NCBI GenBank assembly: GCA_963978905.1
Contig: OZ022258.1
Span: forward strand, 52,994,591-53,058,590
Source of the DNA: Trichostrongylus colubriformis
Lineage: Eukaryota; Nematoda; Chromadorea; Rhabditida; Trichostrongylidae
DNA length: 64,000 nt
Direction: 5' to 3'
The translations under genes were made by a program, and so were the position numbers. The number at the start of each line of letters is the position of its first letter. Within the stretch, counting starts at the first letter, position 1. Shown piece by piece: positions 34,108-48,400 of the stretch. The notes beneath the pieces are model-generated. The model was not told the origin of the DNA, searched no databases, and saw only the letters and a program-made list of their open reading frames with translations.

Positions 34108-36588
34108 TAAGTAGGCCTTTGACCACTCAGAGGAAAAAAATGTTGTACTAAGATGGATACCAACGAAGTTTTTTTGGCATAAAGATATTGGAAAAGTGTA
34201 TCGATCTTGAGGAAAATTTATTGCCACGTTCTCTCAAAAGTCGTTTAGATCGGATGTCATCCAGATTGCGCAAGTAGATTTCCCACAGCGATCTTGCCAG
34301 CTTCTTTGAGCGCTTCTCTCACTTTTCCGCGGTTGATATGGAGATGTTCTTTTAGTTTTCTCCCTAGTCCCGCATCACTGACAGCAACCAAGAGAAGTAG
34401 AAAAAGTAATGCTAGCCTCATTCTGAAATGTGTAATGTTTCGGCACGCTGCTAATGGGATTTTGCACAATGCTGCGAACACAAGGTCGCATGTTGATACG
34501 GCGTGCATCATGATGGTCCGTCAGTATAGAAATAGGAAAAATATTGATGAGTTAGGCGTCAATATGCAACATGAAAACATCATGACGTGTAAAAAAGCCC
34601 TTAAGCATGGTGTACAACTCATCGACCTCCTTTCTGTATAGTTCACAGAAACTCCCACGCGAACAAGAACTCACCGGTTTTCTGCTCATCGGTAAGTTTG
34701 ACCTCAAAAGGTAAAGTTGCGCTCTCGCACACAGGTAATATAAAGAGAAAGACTTCAAAAGATTGAACACTTCAAAAGAGAAAAGAAGAAGTGGGATGTT
34801 TCAGCAAACTCTGAGAAAATTCGTGCAAGGAAATCAGGCTTTCTGCTGCCTATGCACAACTATAATAAGACTGAGCAACTGGCGTAAACAGCCGAGGAAG
34901 CGATGGATTGATGTTTGCGTCATCGGATTTTGCCCAGGTGGGCCTATGGAGTGTCGTAATGCTCGAACTCGAAAGAGTAGATCAAAACTAGTATTAGCGC
35001 TCAGTACAGACGCTCCTAGATGTGGATGCCATCTCAAACCATTTGGCTATGGAAATGGTACCGAAGATGAATTTTCTTATGTGGAAGAGGATATCTGAAA
35101 TATGATGAAGTTCAATTTTCCACCTATACCGATAAAGGGCCGCAATGTCGCAGTATGTTAGCGCCATACCGGATAAGGTAACACACGTGACACATGAGAA
35201 GTGGACCCTGCTTCGATTTCTATAGCTGAGGACAGGATTTCATCGACATTATATTTGCGGAGAGTAGAGAGATTTTGAGGATTGCGCGAAGCTCACCTTC
35301 CAAAGCTTCACTGAGTGCTGCAAAGGAGTGGGATCTTATCGTTAGCTCCCACAGCAGTACGTAGCATTCGTCGGTTCAAGAGTTCAGTGTGAACATGACA
35401 ACCTGTCTGAACAGAAGGGCAGCGCTATCTGCTACATAAACGTACGCATTTCGCGTCGTTTGAATTACCTTTCACTGAAGACTGCCAACGGATACACCTT
35501 GTTCTCATCTCAGAAGCGAAAATGAACGAGAACTTGTGAACCCATGTTGCCCTCTTACTTGCGTCTCTCGTCACCCGAACCGATCGAACAAAGTGGGATA
35601 CTTAATGAATGGGCACAATCATTCCACTCTAAGTATATGTTATCGTGGTGTTTTGCCTGGTATGGCATGCACGGTTCGCTTGAGGTAATAAGCACAGATT
35701 GGACGATCATGATGTTTCAATTATACAGGCTGTCTGTTTTCTTGGCATCTGAAAATAAATTTGCTCAGCAGTGCACCAGCAAAGAGATAAAGAAATAAAA
35801 TTGTCAAATATTTATGAAAGTATGACCCTCGTGATAAGATGGGCCTCTCAGAGGTGATGAAAACAGCGACTGCAGCCGAGCCATCGAGCAGTGAATTAAC
35901 CTACCGGTGCTGCAACTCATCGCACATGAGCACGAAACCCGAATGGCAGCCACCCAAAGCGCCGCCCCAGCTCTTATATCCATCATCCTATGATGCCATC
36001 AGAAAATCCATTATCTTTCCCATGATGCCTTCAGAAAGTTTTTGTTTTCACGACGCTTATTTTAATTGCATAAAGTGCAAACAGTACCGAAGCTAAACCA
36101 TCAACTAGTCCTGGAAGAAAGAATTTCTAGAATAACAAAAGGAGGGTAAACATTGTGCAAAGTTCATCCCTGAAAGGGCAACATGAGTCAAGTGATCGTA
36201 ATGATAGAATAGCATACTCAGCTGACTGACAACGAATGCGATTTTAATGCGATGTTCAATACAGCTGTGCAATCCCTAAAAAACCAACGCCCGCTCAAAA
36301 AGTAAACAGTGAAGAGCGCCTCAAACTTAGAATGTGGGCAGATATATTTCCACCTGAATCGACAGCGATCATTTGATAAATACAGAGAATACATTCCATA
36401 AAGTCCCCTCGTAATGAAACGACCTTTTTTCAAGTAGCCTCAGCCTGCGCAAAGCGTTATATGGCCGCACATTCGTGCCAAATCGGGTCATTATGATTCA
36501 GATGAAGTCGGAAATCACAGCAATCCCTTGGAAACTGCTAAAAACAAAGCAAATAAGTACACAAAAGCTCGGGTTCCGACCCATAGAA
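34108..36588. repeat. Direct segmental duplication, copy 2
   Basis: The second copy of the block at 27384-29968; it carries the peptide paralog at 34257-34421. At its right end it runs on into sequence like 31386-31450 without the interruption present in copy 1. Other open frames shared by the two copies (for example around 29143-29290 and 35839-35990) are broken or shifted between copies and are not called as genes. Confidence 0.85.
34257..34421 (-). CDS. Small secreted cationic peptide, paralog 2
   Basis: A minus-strand frame of 54 codons with the signal peptide MRLALLFLLLLVAVSDAG. The predicted mature part begins LGRKLKEHLHINRGKVREAL and continues basic and amphipathic, without Cys. As in paralog 1, TTTCAG lies one base before the ATG. 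Compared with paralog 1 the signal peptide and the LGRKLK-HINRGKVR core are kept while the C-terminal third has changed, including a one-codon length difference that keeps the frame. Function is unknown; an antimicrobial-like or signalling peptide is a guess based on charge and size. Confidence 0.7.
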   Translation of the reverse strand: MRLALLFLLLLVAVSDAGLGRKLKEHLHINRGKVREALKEAGKIAVGNLLAQSG

Positions 36589-36639
36589 GGTCCATGTGTG
36601 AGCTCGAAACTGTCACACACCGTAACAATACTCACGGGA

Positions 36640-39435
36640 TCCCACCACTGCTACACTGCAGGGCACAGTTCCAAGTGCGATCGCTATTAGTTGAATCTTG
36701 CCAGCATGATAGGTGGCAATGTTGCGATGGCGGTGGGTGTGCAGAATTATGTCGAATTTCAGCGACGTCGCCCTTGCGGCGCCATCAGCACCACTTGCCG
36801 CGGTCGCTTGGAATCCCTTTCAGAACGCGAGGGTTTGGTACCACTGAGATCCTTTGAGAAATAGCTGGTCTTCTAATCATCATCTAAAAGCAATAACTTT
36901 TGTGCCCTTGAAAGGCAAAATAGTAGCATAAAAAGTAAAAGAAACGATGACATTACTTGATGACAATTCTGATTAGGAATTAAATAATTCGGGCGAAAAA
37001 CTCCAAAGGGAGTGTTGCGGTTTACGCAATCACACGCAAAGAAACACGCGGCGCCGCTCGCCGCGCGAAAATCCGATATAAGTCTGCACACGTGCCGGGC
37101 ACCAGTTAGAAGTAGGTACGCAGACTGCGACGTCGCGTGGTATTACTTATTTGGACTAACTAACAAGGAAAGGCTCCCGGGTCACCGAGGGCATTCAAGA
37201 TGGGTCAAATTAGTACCTATGTAGTTTCAAACGGAGATCTTAAATCTGCTAAACGATTCTGGGAAGGAAGTTAGAGGGGCCCGTAAGATACGGCGCAAGA
37301 TCAGGCGCTGGTTATATATGACTTAAAACATATGTTGCCGGTGCTCAGATGGAGAAGCTGATATGGCGTCGTCTGCTAATTGGGACATGAGAGTTCGAAT
37401 TCCTATGCATTCGCCCGTTTTGATTTTGCTTTGAGCATTTTCTAAACGTTTGCAAAACGCTTTTACGCTTCGTTAAAGCATCCCGCGCCCCCCACTGCAG
37501 TAATATGGAAAGGTTGGTTCTTTTCTGGATAATTGAACCTTTCGCCCATCTTTTCTATCGGATTATTCTGCGATTGCGGGAAACTAGGCGTTGTTGTGTT
37601 AAACAAGTACTATAGTATTTGCGCTGAGGAGCTCGAGCCCCTATGTGGAAATTTCAGCCAAATCGAGTTTTTGACGCAGCTTCGGAATATTGGGGGTGCC
37701 GCGGATGAGTGGGAGTTTTTTTTTCCTTTTCGCTGCAAAAAATCGATCTGAAGAACCTGAACAACCTGAACAAAGGTAACCTGAACATATCTATGCTCAT
37801 GACAAAAATGTACGTAACAAGCGTCAAATAAGGGAATTTTTCCTGCAAGGGTGAACGACTTCTTCTTCGTTGGATGGGTTGTCAGCCAAATTGCTCATCC
37901 AAAGAAGCAAGCTCGACTCCGCCCAGCAGCTCACCTCAGAAGTGATTGTTTGCAATGACGGTGGGAATGATGGCAGCAACGTGGCAAGTGAGGCCTACGA
38001 ATTGTGTGATAACATAAGATAAGGAAGAGGTACGACATGAAAATGCGAAAAAATCAAGGAATAAGATTCCGAAAATCCGTCATCTCACTCTCGTCCTCTG
38101 CGTCACTAGCCGAAGTGGACTGAAGACAGGCCTGTGTCTGAACCAGCCGGCCGCGATTGTTATAACGCCCCTCGACGGCAACTCGCCCAGGCGCACGACT
38201 GCATGATGGCATGCCGAGCTGCGGAGCCGCCATGAAATCTCAAGCCACGTATCTTTAATGCTATTTTCATTACATGTGACCTCTCCCAAAGTAGAAGGAT
38301 CGTTCCAAAAAACATGTACTCCCAGATCTCAGGTTTCCCTTACCCATACTGGTGCCTTTGAGACACATTCCAGGATCACTCGAGTGGGTCGAAGCGCTAA
38401 ATTATGAAATTAGAGGTGCTGTAGAATGCGCTGGCAAAGAAAAGTCCGAAAAAGTTCACAATGGCAAAATAAGGTCTCCTGACATGTGGCCTTGAACAAG
38501 GTTACCGCGTGAATTCAGTTCTCGCTACATGGGGTCATTAGGAATTCTGGCATTACGTTCCTCAAGTCAATGTCCTAAATATGATTAGCATCTCATCCCT
38601 ATCTTATATTATAACACGGATCGTAGCCACCTTTGCCACGATGTTGTCGCCGTTGACACCGACAATCACGTCTGGAGGGCGCGTATCAGCGCTCCGGGTG
38701 TGGCTGACCTAACTTCGAGAGCTCCGCGCGCTGCGATGACTCATCAGCGCGCTTCGATATGTGCACAGCCACTACGCTCGTTTGCGGAACTATAAGTCTT
38801 GTAAGAGGGCTACAATGTTTCCCTAATCCTCGAATGTGCTTTTTAATCTGGTTTTAGCTTGCTTTCGAAAGCAAAGTAAAATGTGGGGCAGAAGAAGCCG
38901 ACACGGAGTGGCGAGCGCCACATGCGCAGCTCTCTCTTGAATCGCTCTGTGCGAAAATCGTGCCGTGCAACGCTGCACTGGTTATTCTTTTATCACACTC
39001 TTTTGGCAGGGCGGGATGACGTCGCGCGTCATGCCCCAGTGGAGTTATCACACAATCAGGGATCACCAGCGGATACTCTATTTTGGTACAGGTTCGCCAG
39101 CGGCACTCCCGACTCACACCCACGTAATGTTGTTTAGAAAAATGTGATAACGCAATCGTATCTCTTATGTAACTCTCAAAGCTTCATTCATGAAAATATT
39201 ATAAATAATAATTTGAGAATTGCGTCGATATTAGAAAAAAGTATCTTATGAGATCAGATGCTAGCAAACGCTATCGGTAGGCTACCCGCTCCCTCGCACA
39301 CCTTCTCAAATGGGCACAGCAGTCATTCATGTAGAACTAGTTTTCCATGGGGTCACGCAATGGACAGGTAGTGGGTGGGTGACTTTGAAATAGACAAGAA
39401 TAGCCGTACCGATATTTAGTACCAGCATCTGATCG
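36640..39435. other. Intergenic spacer between the duplication and gene D
   Basis: No coding exon was recognised. It holds MITE remnants: about 38090-38360 resembles family 2 interiors and ends acccatactggtgccttt. It also holds the repeat at 38362-38490 and GC-rich tracts near 37040-37090 and 38680-38770. Confidence 0.45.
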
Positions 39436-42400
39436 CTATTGAAAAAACACAATCATGATTATGACTGAGAGAAGCACTGCAGCCTGTACAGACACTTTTG
39501 GGTAGTCGCCGATTTTTTCGTCAGTTCGCTGTGCAGGTGCACAATGCGAGCATACTTCTTCACATGGAGGACAGATGATCTTCGTGTACACTTTACCGAC
39601 TCGAAATACCCTCTGAAAAAAGAGATTTCGTTCAACAAAATCCAACTTATTCCAAGATTTATGGGTTTGTTCTTGAAGCCGCAACCAGTATAGTGATTCA
39701 ATTTATTCGGTTAATGTTTCGGCCATGTCGCCTTCGTCAAAGCCTGATCGCATTCCAAAAATTGAATGAAAAGGAACGAACGAATGGTTCCTTTTCTACT
39801 TCAAGGATGAAATTCTTAACAATACAGCGGAAAGGATGATCAGGTCGACCGCTGAAGCATTGTTGTCGAGGGCTGACCCGGTGGTCTTGAGTAGGCCGCT
39901 TCGAGCGGGATTTAATGAGACCGGCCTCATACTTGTCGGTGTGGTGTCGACGGCAAGGTGTGGCTGCGTCCAAAAACAGCGGAGCAGTGTAGCGTGGCCG
40001 GATGCGCATAGATGACGAAGCCACGCCCTGGCGCCGGCACCGCAAAGTATGAACGCGGCACATTTATTTGCTCAGACCCCTCCCTTACCGAATCAGCGCA
40101 CTCCGTGATCGATCACAGCTACTAACAAACTCGAAGGGTGTCGCGTATGCGGAAAACACTTTGAGTGATCCCGGGTGCATTGATACCTGTGGGGAATGCC
40201 GTCCCATTGACCATTATAATCATACCGTGATCTAGCGGGAAATGTGCAGCCGGCAACGGCTGTCATCGCGGCCTCGGCAGGGAGTTCTTTCGCTGTCCTT
40301 CTGGACGGGTGACTATCATCCCCCGATATTCAGCGACGACTCCCACTGCGTTTCGGTTTTTGGGAAAAACAGTGAGCCTCATTTCATTCTTTGAGCTACG
40401 TTGAAAAATTCTAGTTCATTAATCCATCAAAGCCGTGGGACTGGCCTCCGAGGAAACATAACGTGAGTCTGTGCGCGTTGTTGTCTTGTTATTGTTTCTC
40501 TTTGATTTATTTAGTATATTTATAAACTAGTTGAGCTCTTTGTGCTTCGTGGAGCTCATTGTGTGAACCCTCGTTATCGGGTATTCCTTTTCACTGGTTG
40601 TTATAGTCATTTCGTAGTGTGATCGCATAGTGCAGTCATACTAACTCGGGGGTAGGTTTATTTGAACACTCTGGTAGGGTGTGTGTCTGTGATAGTTCGA
40701 GTTGCCCGTTGGTTGCCACCGAATCTCAAAAAAGACGATAGAAAAGTGTGGTGGGCGTCAGGAACGTTCAAGTAGCCGACCACGCCACTCGAATTGGATC
40801 ACCGTGGTACATTCTTTGCTGGTCCCGCTGTGAAGTCCTCTTGCAACCTGATCTAATTGTACCGATCTTTAAACCTACTCTTGTGGAATCGTAGAATGCA
40901 ATGAATAATGGTTGATCACGAAAAAAATTCTGTGTGAGCGGTCCCTTCCAATGGAGAGCATGTTCAATTTACAAAGTCGTGGTTTCTACGAAAGGTTTTC
41001 ATTGGAATGATGCATTATTCAGTAACCGAGCATACCTTTTCCACATGTATGAATTGTCCTGGAAAATAGCATGGGTAGAATTTCGAATTCTGTATCTTGA
41101 CATGGAGGCGACCATCTCTACATTCAGTCTGAAATGAACATTAGTGAAAATCAACAACACAAAGATCGTGAATGATCGCGAGCAGTTTAGATGCCTCTCC
41201 CGTGAAGTCACGTTCAGCTTTCCTCACACGATTACGTGAGGAGTGTGATGCCTCCAGGTACATATATTTGTATAGTAGTATATGAAGTTTATTTTACAAG
41301 TTCTCGGACTTCATTTCTCGCAAAAATGTTGCAATCCGTTTGGTATGGAGTAGGGTCGTAAATGAAATTGTATACAATTTTGTGACACTATCCTTCTCGT
41401 CCTACTGATCGTTGGTACACAGATAGAAAAAATAATTGAAATAAAAATAAGAAACATGTGCCTATCCGTTATACATTTATCCTGAAAGTATTAGGTTGTA
41501 AGGAAAGTTTTGGCCGGTTTTTTGAAATTTCAACTTCGAGAGATCATAACTCGGCTCAGAGTGCATCCTTTCTCACAGATTGAGCACCATTAGATTCCCT
41601 ACACTCTTGGCAACACTATGCATACCTACAAATCTCAATTTGATAGAGGGCTGATAATTTATATAACGCGAATGAAAAAAAGTCGACTCCAAATCGCCAC
41701 TCTTTCTAAACACGTTGCTACTGAAGGAGCTGACCAGATGTTCTGGGAAGTGGGGCATAGTTAGCGCTAGGTCTCATGAACATGATAGACGAGTAAGGCC
41801 CTTACCCTGCAACTACTTCAATTAGTGGAAGAGGATTTGTGAAAAATGCGCTTGCGCATGACTGCCGTGAGAAGTCCCGCGGTACCCATTTTTATGGATT
41901 TTTCCAAATCAAGGCCACTTGAGGTGGTCAACTAAGGTTGCTTGTTGAGAGCCAATACTTGTGGATATCCCCTGCAAATATGGGCGCTCATCCCCTTCTG
42001 CCGTTTTAGTTAAAGGGATTTGATCAATCGAAAATCCAAGCAGCTCGTTCTCATTTCTGCACTTCTGAAACCGGAGACAATGTGTTCCATCCAGTGATTC
42101 ACCCCCTCCTCTTGCAGTATACACATTTGTGGTCACCTTCGCTGGGACTCGGCTAAACAAGCACTCGTCAAGTGAAGTCATCTTGAAAGTGCCATTTTCG
42201 CAGTACTTTAAAATTTCCCTAATAATTCGAAAACCTTGTGGCATTCCGAATAAAACATATATTCTGAAAGAGCAACTTTTTGTCTATCTATCGAGCACAA
42301 TATGTCGGCTGATTCATGTTGACGCGCAAAAGGCACGGTATTCCGATAGGGCACCGCGAAACCCCTCGCTGGTAGTGGTGGTGTTGCGGCTCGTTTTGTG

Positions 42401-45400
42401 GTTGCCCTCGTAACCGCTAGCGCAACAGCATCGTGGTTCCGGGTCTCAGGACCCCTCGTCACCCGGCTGCTTATGCTTGCGAGCTGTCACTGTCCACGTG
42501 GGATTCCCCGGAGACCATACTGCTTTCCGGAGTTACAGGCTCTCACTACTACACTATAAACTACCCTGAGTACGACAGCAACACTGCTTAGGACAACTAT
42601 ATTTATTATATACATAACTATTCTCATAATCGACCTACTCTTATCATCCTGCCGGATCTCAGGCTCACCGTACTTCATCTCCTCTCCGCGGGTCGACTAA
42701 AGGAATTATAGCAGTGAGCGATAATCCTGCCTTCTGCAGGCTCTCTTCTGCACGCCTGCAGCCGTCCACGTCGGGTACAGCGGATGTGAGCGTACCGGCG
42801 CCTAATCGAGCCGACCGCAGTGCGCCCGAACGCACCGCGTTCTAACGGCCTACAGATCGCGAGAGTCAATCTCTCCCTCTCAACAGTCCGGCCTGGCATC
42901 CCAATGGCTGACGCTCGGTGCCTCACTCCTCCCGGAGGGAAAGTTATATAGGTATCGACTGGCAGCGGCTACTCTTACAGAGCCATGGCTGGCAGCGGGA
43001 TCGGGAGCGCGGTGCACTTACAGGAACAGTCGCGAACCGCGACAGTTGGCAACTGAATGTCAGCTAAAAGGTGCAACTGCCTCCTCCTCACATTATTTGA
43101 CAGAAATGAAGTGTGCTGGCCTTCATCCCCCTCAGCATGCCAACTTTTGCCGTAATAGGCCGTGACGGTAATTTTCGCATATCCTTGTGAGGACTTCTGA
43201 GATTGAGCGTTGTACGCCCGGGCTTTATTTTTTGGCACTGTGCTTGACCCTGCCATACACCCACGGCGAAAACTGATTGCCGCCGAATTTGTTTCATTCC
43301 CTGTGGAGCGGGAAAAAATTGCTCACTGCTGAAAAACTGGATCGAGATGGATGACGTATTCAGCCCCTTCCTAGGCATTTCCAAATTTTGCATCTTTCTC
43401 GGTCTACTCCAATCTCAAAGATTTCTTTTTGCACTTTTTTTTTGTTTTTATCAATCACTAGGTAACAGATGAGTAAAATTTTCGAAGGGTTACCTCATAG
43501 CAGCCGGCATGTTGTATATAAGTTATTGTTTTGAGCTTCTTTCTGATTTTGATTTTTCCCGAGAGAGCAAAACAACGAGCAGTTCGTGAGAAAATCTGAA
43601 GTAGCACATTAGAGACAATATTTGCAGTTTTCGCAGCACACGGAAACGAAACGTGCAATGGACATACGGATATGAACATAAAGCTGTGGTCACTTCGAAG
43701 GTGTGACTTGGGACATTTATACTATCCCACCTGACCCCGCACTTCCTGATCTTATTATTAGTGTCGCATTTACTGTTGGCCGAGTACAAACTCCTGGACC
43801 ATACTAAATAATTTTGCCACTTGCGATCCGTTGGGGTCCATCAACAAGGATCATTACCCACTCATTAGAAGTGCCCTATCACCAGCACCAAGGCAGCGAG
43901 AGGAATGACTAAAGTTCAATAGGCAGATGTGTTCTTTAGAAATGAAGGCACCAATTTCAAGGAGACGATCTTTGGATACATACTGCTAGTGAAGTTCGTC
44001 ATAGTAGCCTTACGATATGACACCTTGTTACGGCAGCCGGTGGAGTAGCTGTGGTAGGGAGTTGAGGACCATACCTTGGCCTGGGCGGGAGAAATTATCC
44101 TCGGAAAGCCAGCTTCAAGCGCCACCCACCACTCTGGTTTTTAAACCAATTGATTCCATCTTCTCTCCCGGCAGCTCCCAGACACGGCGTCGATGACAGC
44201 AGTTGCAGTGGCCCTAAGCCTGTGGAGCTGAGCAGCTCCGATCATTAGGCGACACAGCAGCTATTAGGCCGCCTTCATACTCTGCACCGACGTCGGCGGT
44301 GGGACGTGGCTGCGGTCTTCGGCAACGAGGCAGAGTAACAAGGAAGAAGACGTAGAGACAAGGCTACTCTGCATTCGGACTTATTGTTAAGCTATAAAAG
44401 GATCTCAACTCGAATGTAGCGCTACGAAAATTGTTCCGCAGAAATTGTTAAATCCGAAGGGCTTGTAATGCACTTGGAAGGGCGATCCACTAAAAAAAGT
44501 GTACAGGACTAGTCGTCGACCATACCCGTTACAAACTATCGCTTTGTCAACTTGTCATTTTGTCTGTCTTTTTGCGTGCGAGTGGACCATTGCAAATCAA
44601 ATGACATTTCTCCTATTTTTATGTAAACATACCTCTAACGAGTAGTTGTTATAGTGCATGTTTCCTGGGTAAGTACAACGTGTGTCACTTGCTTCGACAG
44701 AAAGCTCGCCGAATACCTTCAAAATGTACATCGTTAGTAGTATGATCGCAGTCAAAGGCAACAGGGCCCTGTTTAATTGCATTGTATTGTTATAACACAA
44801 AGTTGCCCGATCGCGTGCTACGCGAGATTCGGGGCACGCCCATTGGAGCCAAGGGGTAAGTGGGCACTGGAGACGGGTACAATGAGCTGTGCACACGTAC
44901 ACTGGCCGCGGGCGGGTGACATTATTCCAACTGGGTCACCACGTCGCTTAGCGTCAGGGAAGATTTTTTGAATATCTCTCACCCCAATCGACGTATTTGA
45001 GAAGGTACTAAAGTCGTCCCCCTCCAAAAAGGTCATGGATATGCAAATCTTAGAAACGGCTAATCGACCCAAAATTCCCTCGACAGTGCTCGTTTGTCGG
45101 GCACACTCCTATTGAAATTATTAGGTTGATTCATAATAAATCGGACAAATGGTAGTGATGATTTCTAGAGATCATAACTCAGTAAGGAATTAACGAAAAT
45201 GGACGCGCGAGGTACCGTTGGAATGAGTATGAAAAGCTCTTCAAAGTACCGCAAAATAATCACTCTAAAGTAAATTCATTCCGCCACAATGCCGCAAGAT
45301 TTCAAGCGGTCCAGAGACCACATCCGCAACGTCATACTATTTATATCGCTATCTGGCCAGGAACCCGCGGATATCGGCAGACGTCTGATAGAAGTTCACA

Positions 45401-48400
45401 AGGAGCATGCCCCCGGCAGAAGTACACTGTAGTTGTAGCATTCGAAGTTTGCGTCAGGCGACTATTCCATCGAAGACGAAAACCGCGGTTGGTGGAGCGT
45501 ACACGGCGTAGAGTACTGGGAGCTGCTCGATGAAGGTACCACAGTATCCGCCGACGTCTACGTTCGTCAATTACGAGAATTGAAGGCCAATGTTCAAAGT
45601 TCGCTACGGCGGCGGTCACATGTCTACTTCCAGCACGACAACGTGTCTACTTCCACAGACCGCACTTCGCAAGATCGACCAAGGCCGAGCTGCTGTCGTA
45701 CAGTTGGACCGTACTTCTATACCCACCGTACTCCCCAGACCTGGCCCCTTCAGATTTCCACCTTTTCTCCCACAGCCAACGCCACCTGGACGGCCAAGAC
45801 TTCAAAACTCGCGACGAGGTCAAGGCGGCACTCGGCAACTTCTTCGAGCTCCAGCTTCCGGCCTTCTGGAGCAAGGGCATCCATGATCTGCCTATACCGT
45901 GGCAGAAGGTCATCGATAAAGATGGAGTATATTTCAAGTGAATCCCTGTTGTCGTAAAAAAGTTGTACGACAATGATTGAAGGCACCATTAGGGGTAAGG
46001 GAAAACTGGGATTTGGGAGTACATGTTCTCTGAAAACGAACCTTTTACTTTAGAAGAGGTCGTATGTGGCGAAAATCGCATTGAAAAAACGGGGCTCGGG
46101 GTCTTATGACGACCCCTCAGCACGGCATGTCGTTATGCGGTTATGCGGCCGGGGGAGTCGCCGTGGAGGGGCGGGACAACAATCGCGGCCGGCTGGTTCA
46201 GACTCTGGCCTGTCTTCAGTCCACTTCGGCCAGAGACGCAGAGGACGAGAGATAAAATGGGGATTTCCGGTTTCCTATTTCTCGGTTTTTTCGTCGTTTT
46301 ACGTCATTCTTTCTCTACTGTTATATTGTTGAGCACCTCTACTTTCCTAATCCCCCAATTCGCTGAATTTACCCCTAACGGTGTCTTTAAAATTGGTCAA
46401 TTTGTCCGATTTATTATGAATCAACCTAATACGAAATACGCCTCCTCCTCCCTTCCCAATTCGACGACCGCGTCTCTCCGCGTGACCTTATTCAGTTGAA
46501 GTCCCCCGATGCCCAACTTTATTCTCAGTGGATTCAGCGGGTTGGGGAATTCACTAACCTTGTTTTTGCGGAGTTATGCTTTGCTCGAATACGTCCATGA
46601 ATAATTCAGGCGCATTACCCTTCTCAACCCTTGCTCAACTCAAGATTTTTGTCCACTTTTTTCAATAAACTTTCCAAGTTTTGGTCCATAATCTACATTT
46701 ATCGATCTTGACGCTTTTCGAGCTCGAGTAAGGCATAATTAGAGCTTGAAATTCGCTATCGTGTAGTGAAGCACAATTTGATCAAGCCACAAAACCGAAT
46801 CTCTCCTCTTGATTTTTACGGTGTTTAGAGAAATTTCCCTACTCCACATGTAATTGCCTCACCCTGTAGTATGGGCAGTAGTCGGCTGTCAATTCAGTCC
46901 CACCACCATGTGTTGGTTTGCCTTTTCTATCTGTATAAAGATTTGGTTCGTTATAATCATAAATATCTGGCATTGGCATTCCTTCAACAAAATTACAGAT
47001 AACTTTGGCTTTTCGATTGGCACTGCATCTGAAAAAAAAGAGAACGCTCAGATTGATGTCAGACTTTGTGACTTTTGGAGTCGCTGTTTCGCGCGCGATT
47101 CTACGCGGCTCAGAGGGATGGTCCGCGGAAAAATGGGTTTTCATGTTACCCATATATTTATTGTGTATTTGCTTGATGTGGGCAGCATGGAAAGTTTCAC
47201 GCAAACAAAAATGTGAATCCGGCTAAGATGCAGTACCACAAATTCTTGACCGGGTGGGCGGGGCCTCCGGGCTAGTGCTCGCCGCGTGGTCCGCGCGGTC
47301 GGAGACGCATCCCACCCTCCGTTCTCAACTGCGGCGGACGACGGGACGGGACGGAGTTCATCCGGAGGCCCTGCCCACACGATCAAGAATTTGTGGAGCT
47401 GTATCTTAGGCGGATTTACATTTTTTTGCGTGAAACTTTGCATGCGCCTCACATTAAGCAAGTACAACATGAATATATGGGTAACATAAAGACTCATTTC
47501 TCCGGGGACAATTCCTTTAACATGCGAAATCACGACATTGCAAGTAGCAAAACCCAAGGTCCATCTATTATTGTCCAACTATTGGGCAAGGCTGAATTAC
47601 CCTAAACAGTGCCTGATCCGGTATTCAGGACTTTGGACATCTATATAATCACTAGGTTATATATGTATATATACGATAAGACTCACGTCATATCACCTTC
47701 CTTTGTACAAAATGGAAATGGCCCACTTTTGCTCTTCATCCATGTTAAACAGCTCTTTTTCGCAAAATCACATCCAAGACCTTTTCCCCATGTCATGTTA
47801 TCGGCTTTGCTGGATAGATAATCAATTTTTTGAAATATCCATTTACCATTCATATCACTCATCCTTTACATTGTTCAGAATTGATGATAAAGGCGAGTAA
47901 GGGAATAGACTATCAATCGATAAGGATCTATCTTTCCGCTATTTGTATTGGTGAAATGGGCGGAGTCGACGGCCATTCGCCTTGACGCTTATGTGATCGT
48001 GGCCCGTGTTGTACTCCAGGACACTCGAATCAGGTCAGTTCGCCAGAACACATGATCGCCACACTGCTTCGCACGTGGTCACTTCACAAAGGATGCAATG
48101 AGGCTTTTGTCGATGATGGAATCAGGTGCCGAGATGACCCAGTTCGAGTGTCTTGGCTCACGTATGTCAGTTTTTAGGCTCGCACTAAGAATCGTCTTCT
48201 TACGTGTATGTACGATGAATGGTGAGCAGATCTATGAAATCGATTGCAAATAAGAAGAAACGTGCATTGAAAGGACGACTGTGCGAGAAGCATATATATT
48301 TGGGGCAAATTGTGCAATTTGCGTACTTTTGCTAGTAGTGTGTTGTCACGGTGATTGAAAAAGTGATGACTCACTCATAGTCCATTTGATACCATCCAGA

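Larger units (their letters stand above)
45121..46429 (+). mobile_element. Mariner element with intact ends
   Basis: Inverted ends TTAGGTTGATTCATAATAAA and its complement extend about 30 bases, with TA immediately outside at 45119-45120 and 46430-46431. It is 1309 bp including a nested 406-bp element, inserted in the intron between exons 12 and 13 of gene D. Confidence 0.93.

Noticed and set aside
41909..42244. Candidate for exon 15 of gene D
   Set aside because: Its phase and length do not fit; 41036-41128 has 31 codons in phase and the KFYPCY...GQFIHVEK motif.
45580..45957. A 125-codon open frame as a gene
   Set aside because: It is the wrong frame over the mariner transposase C-terminus, which reads clearly in another frame to the stop at 45939.
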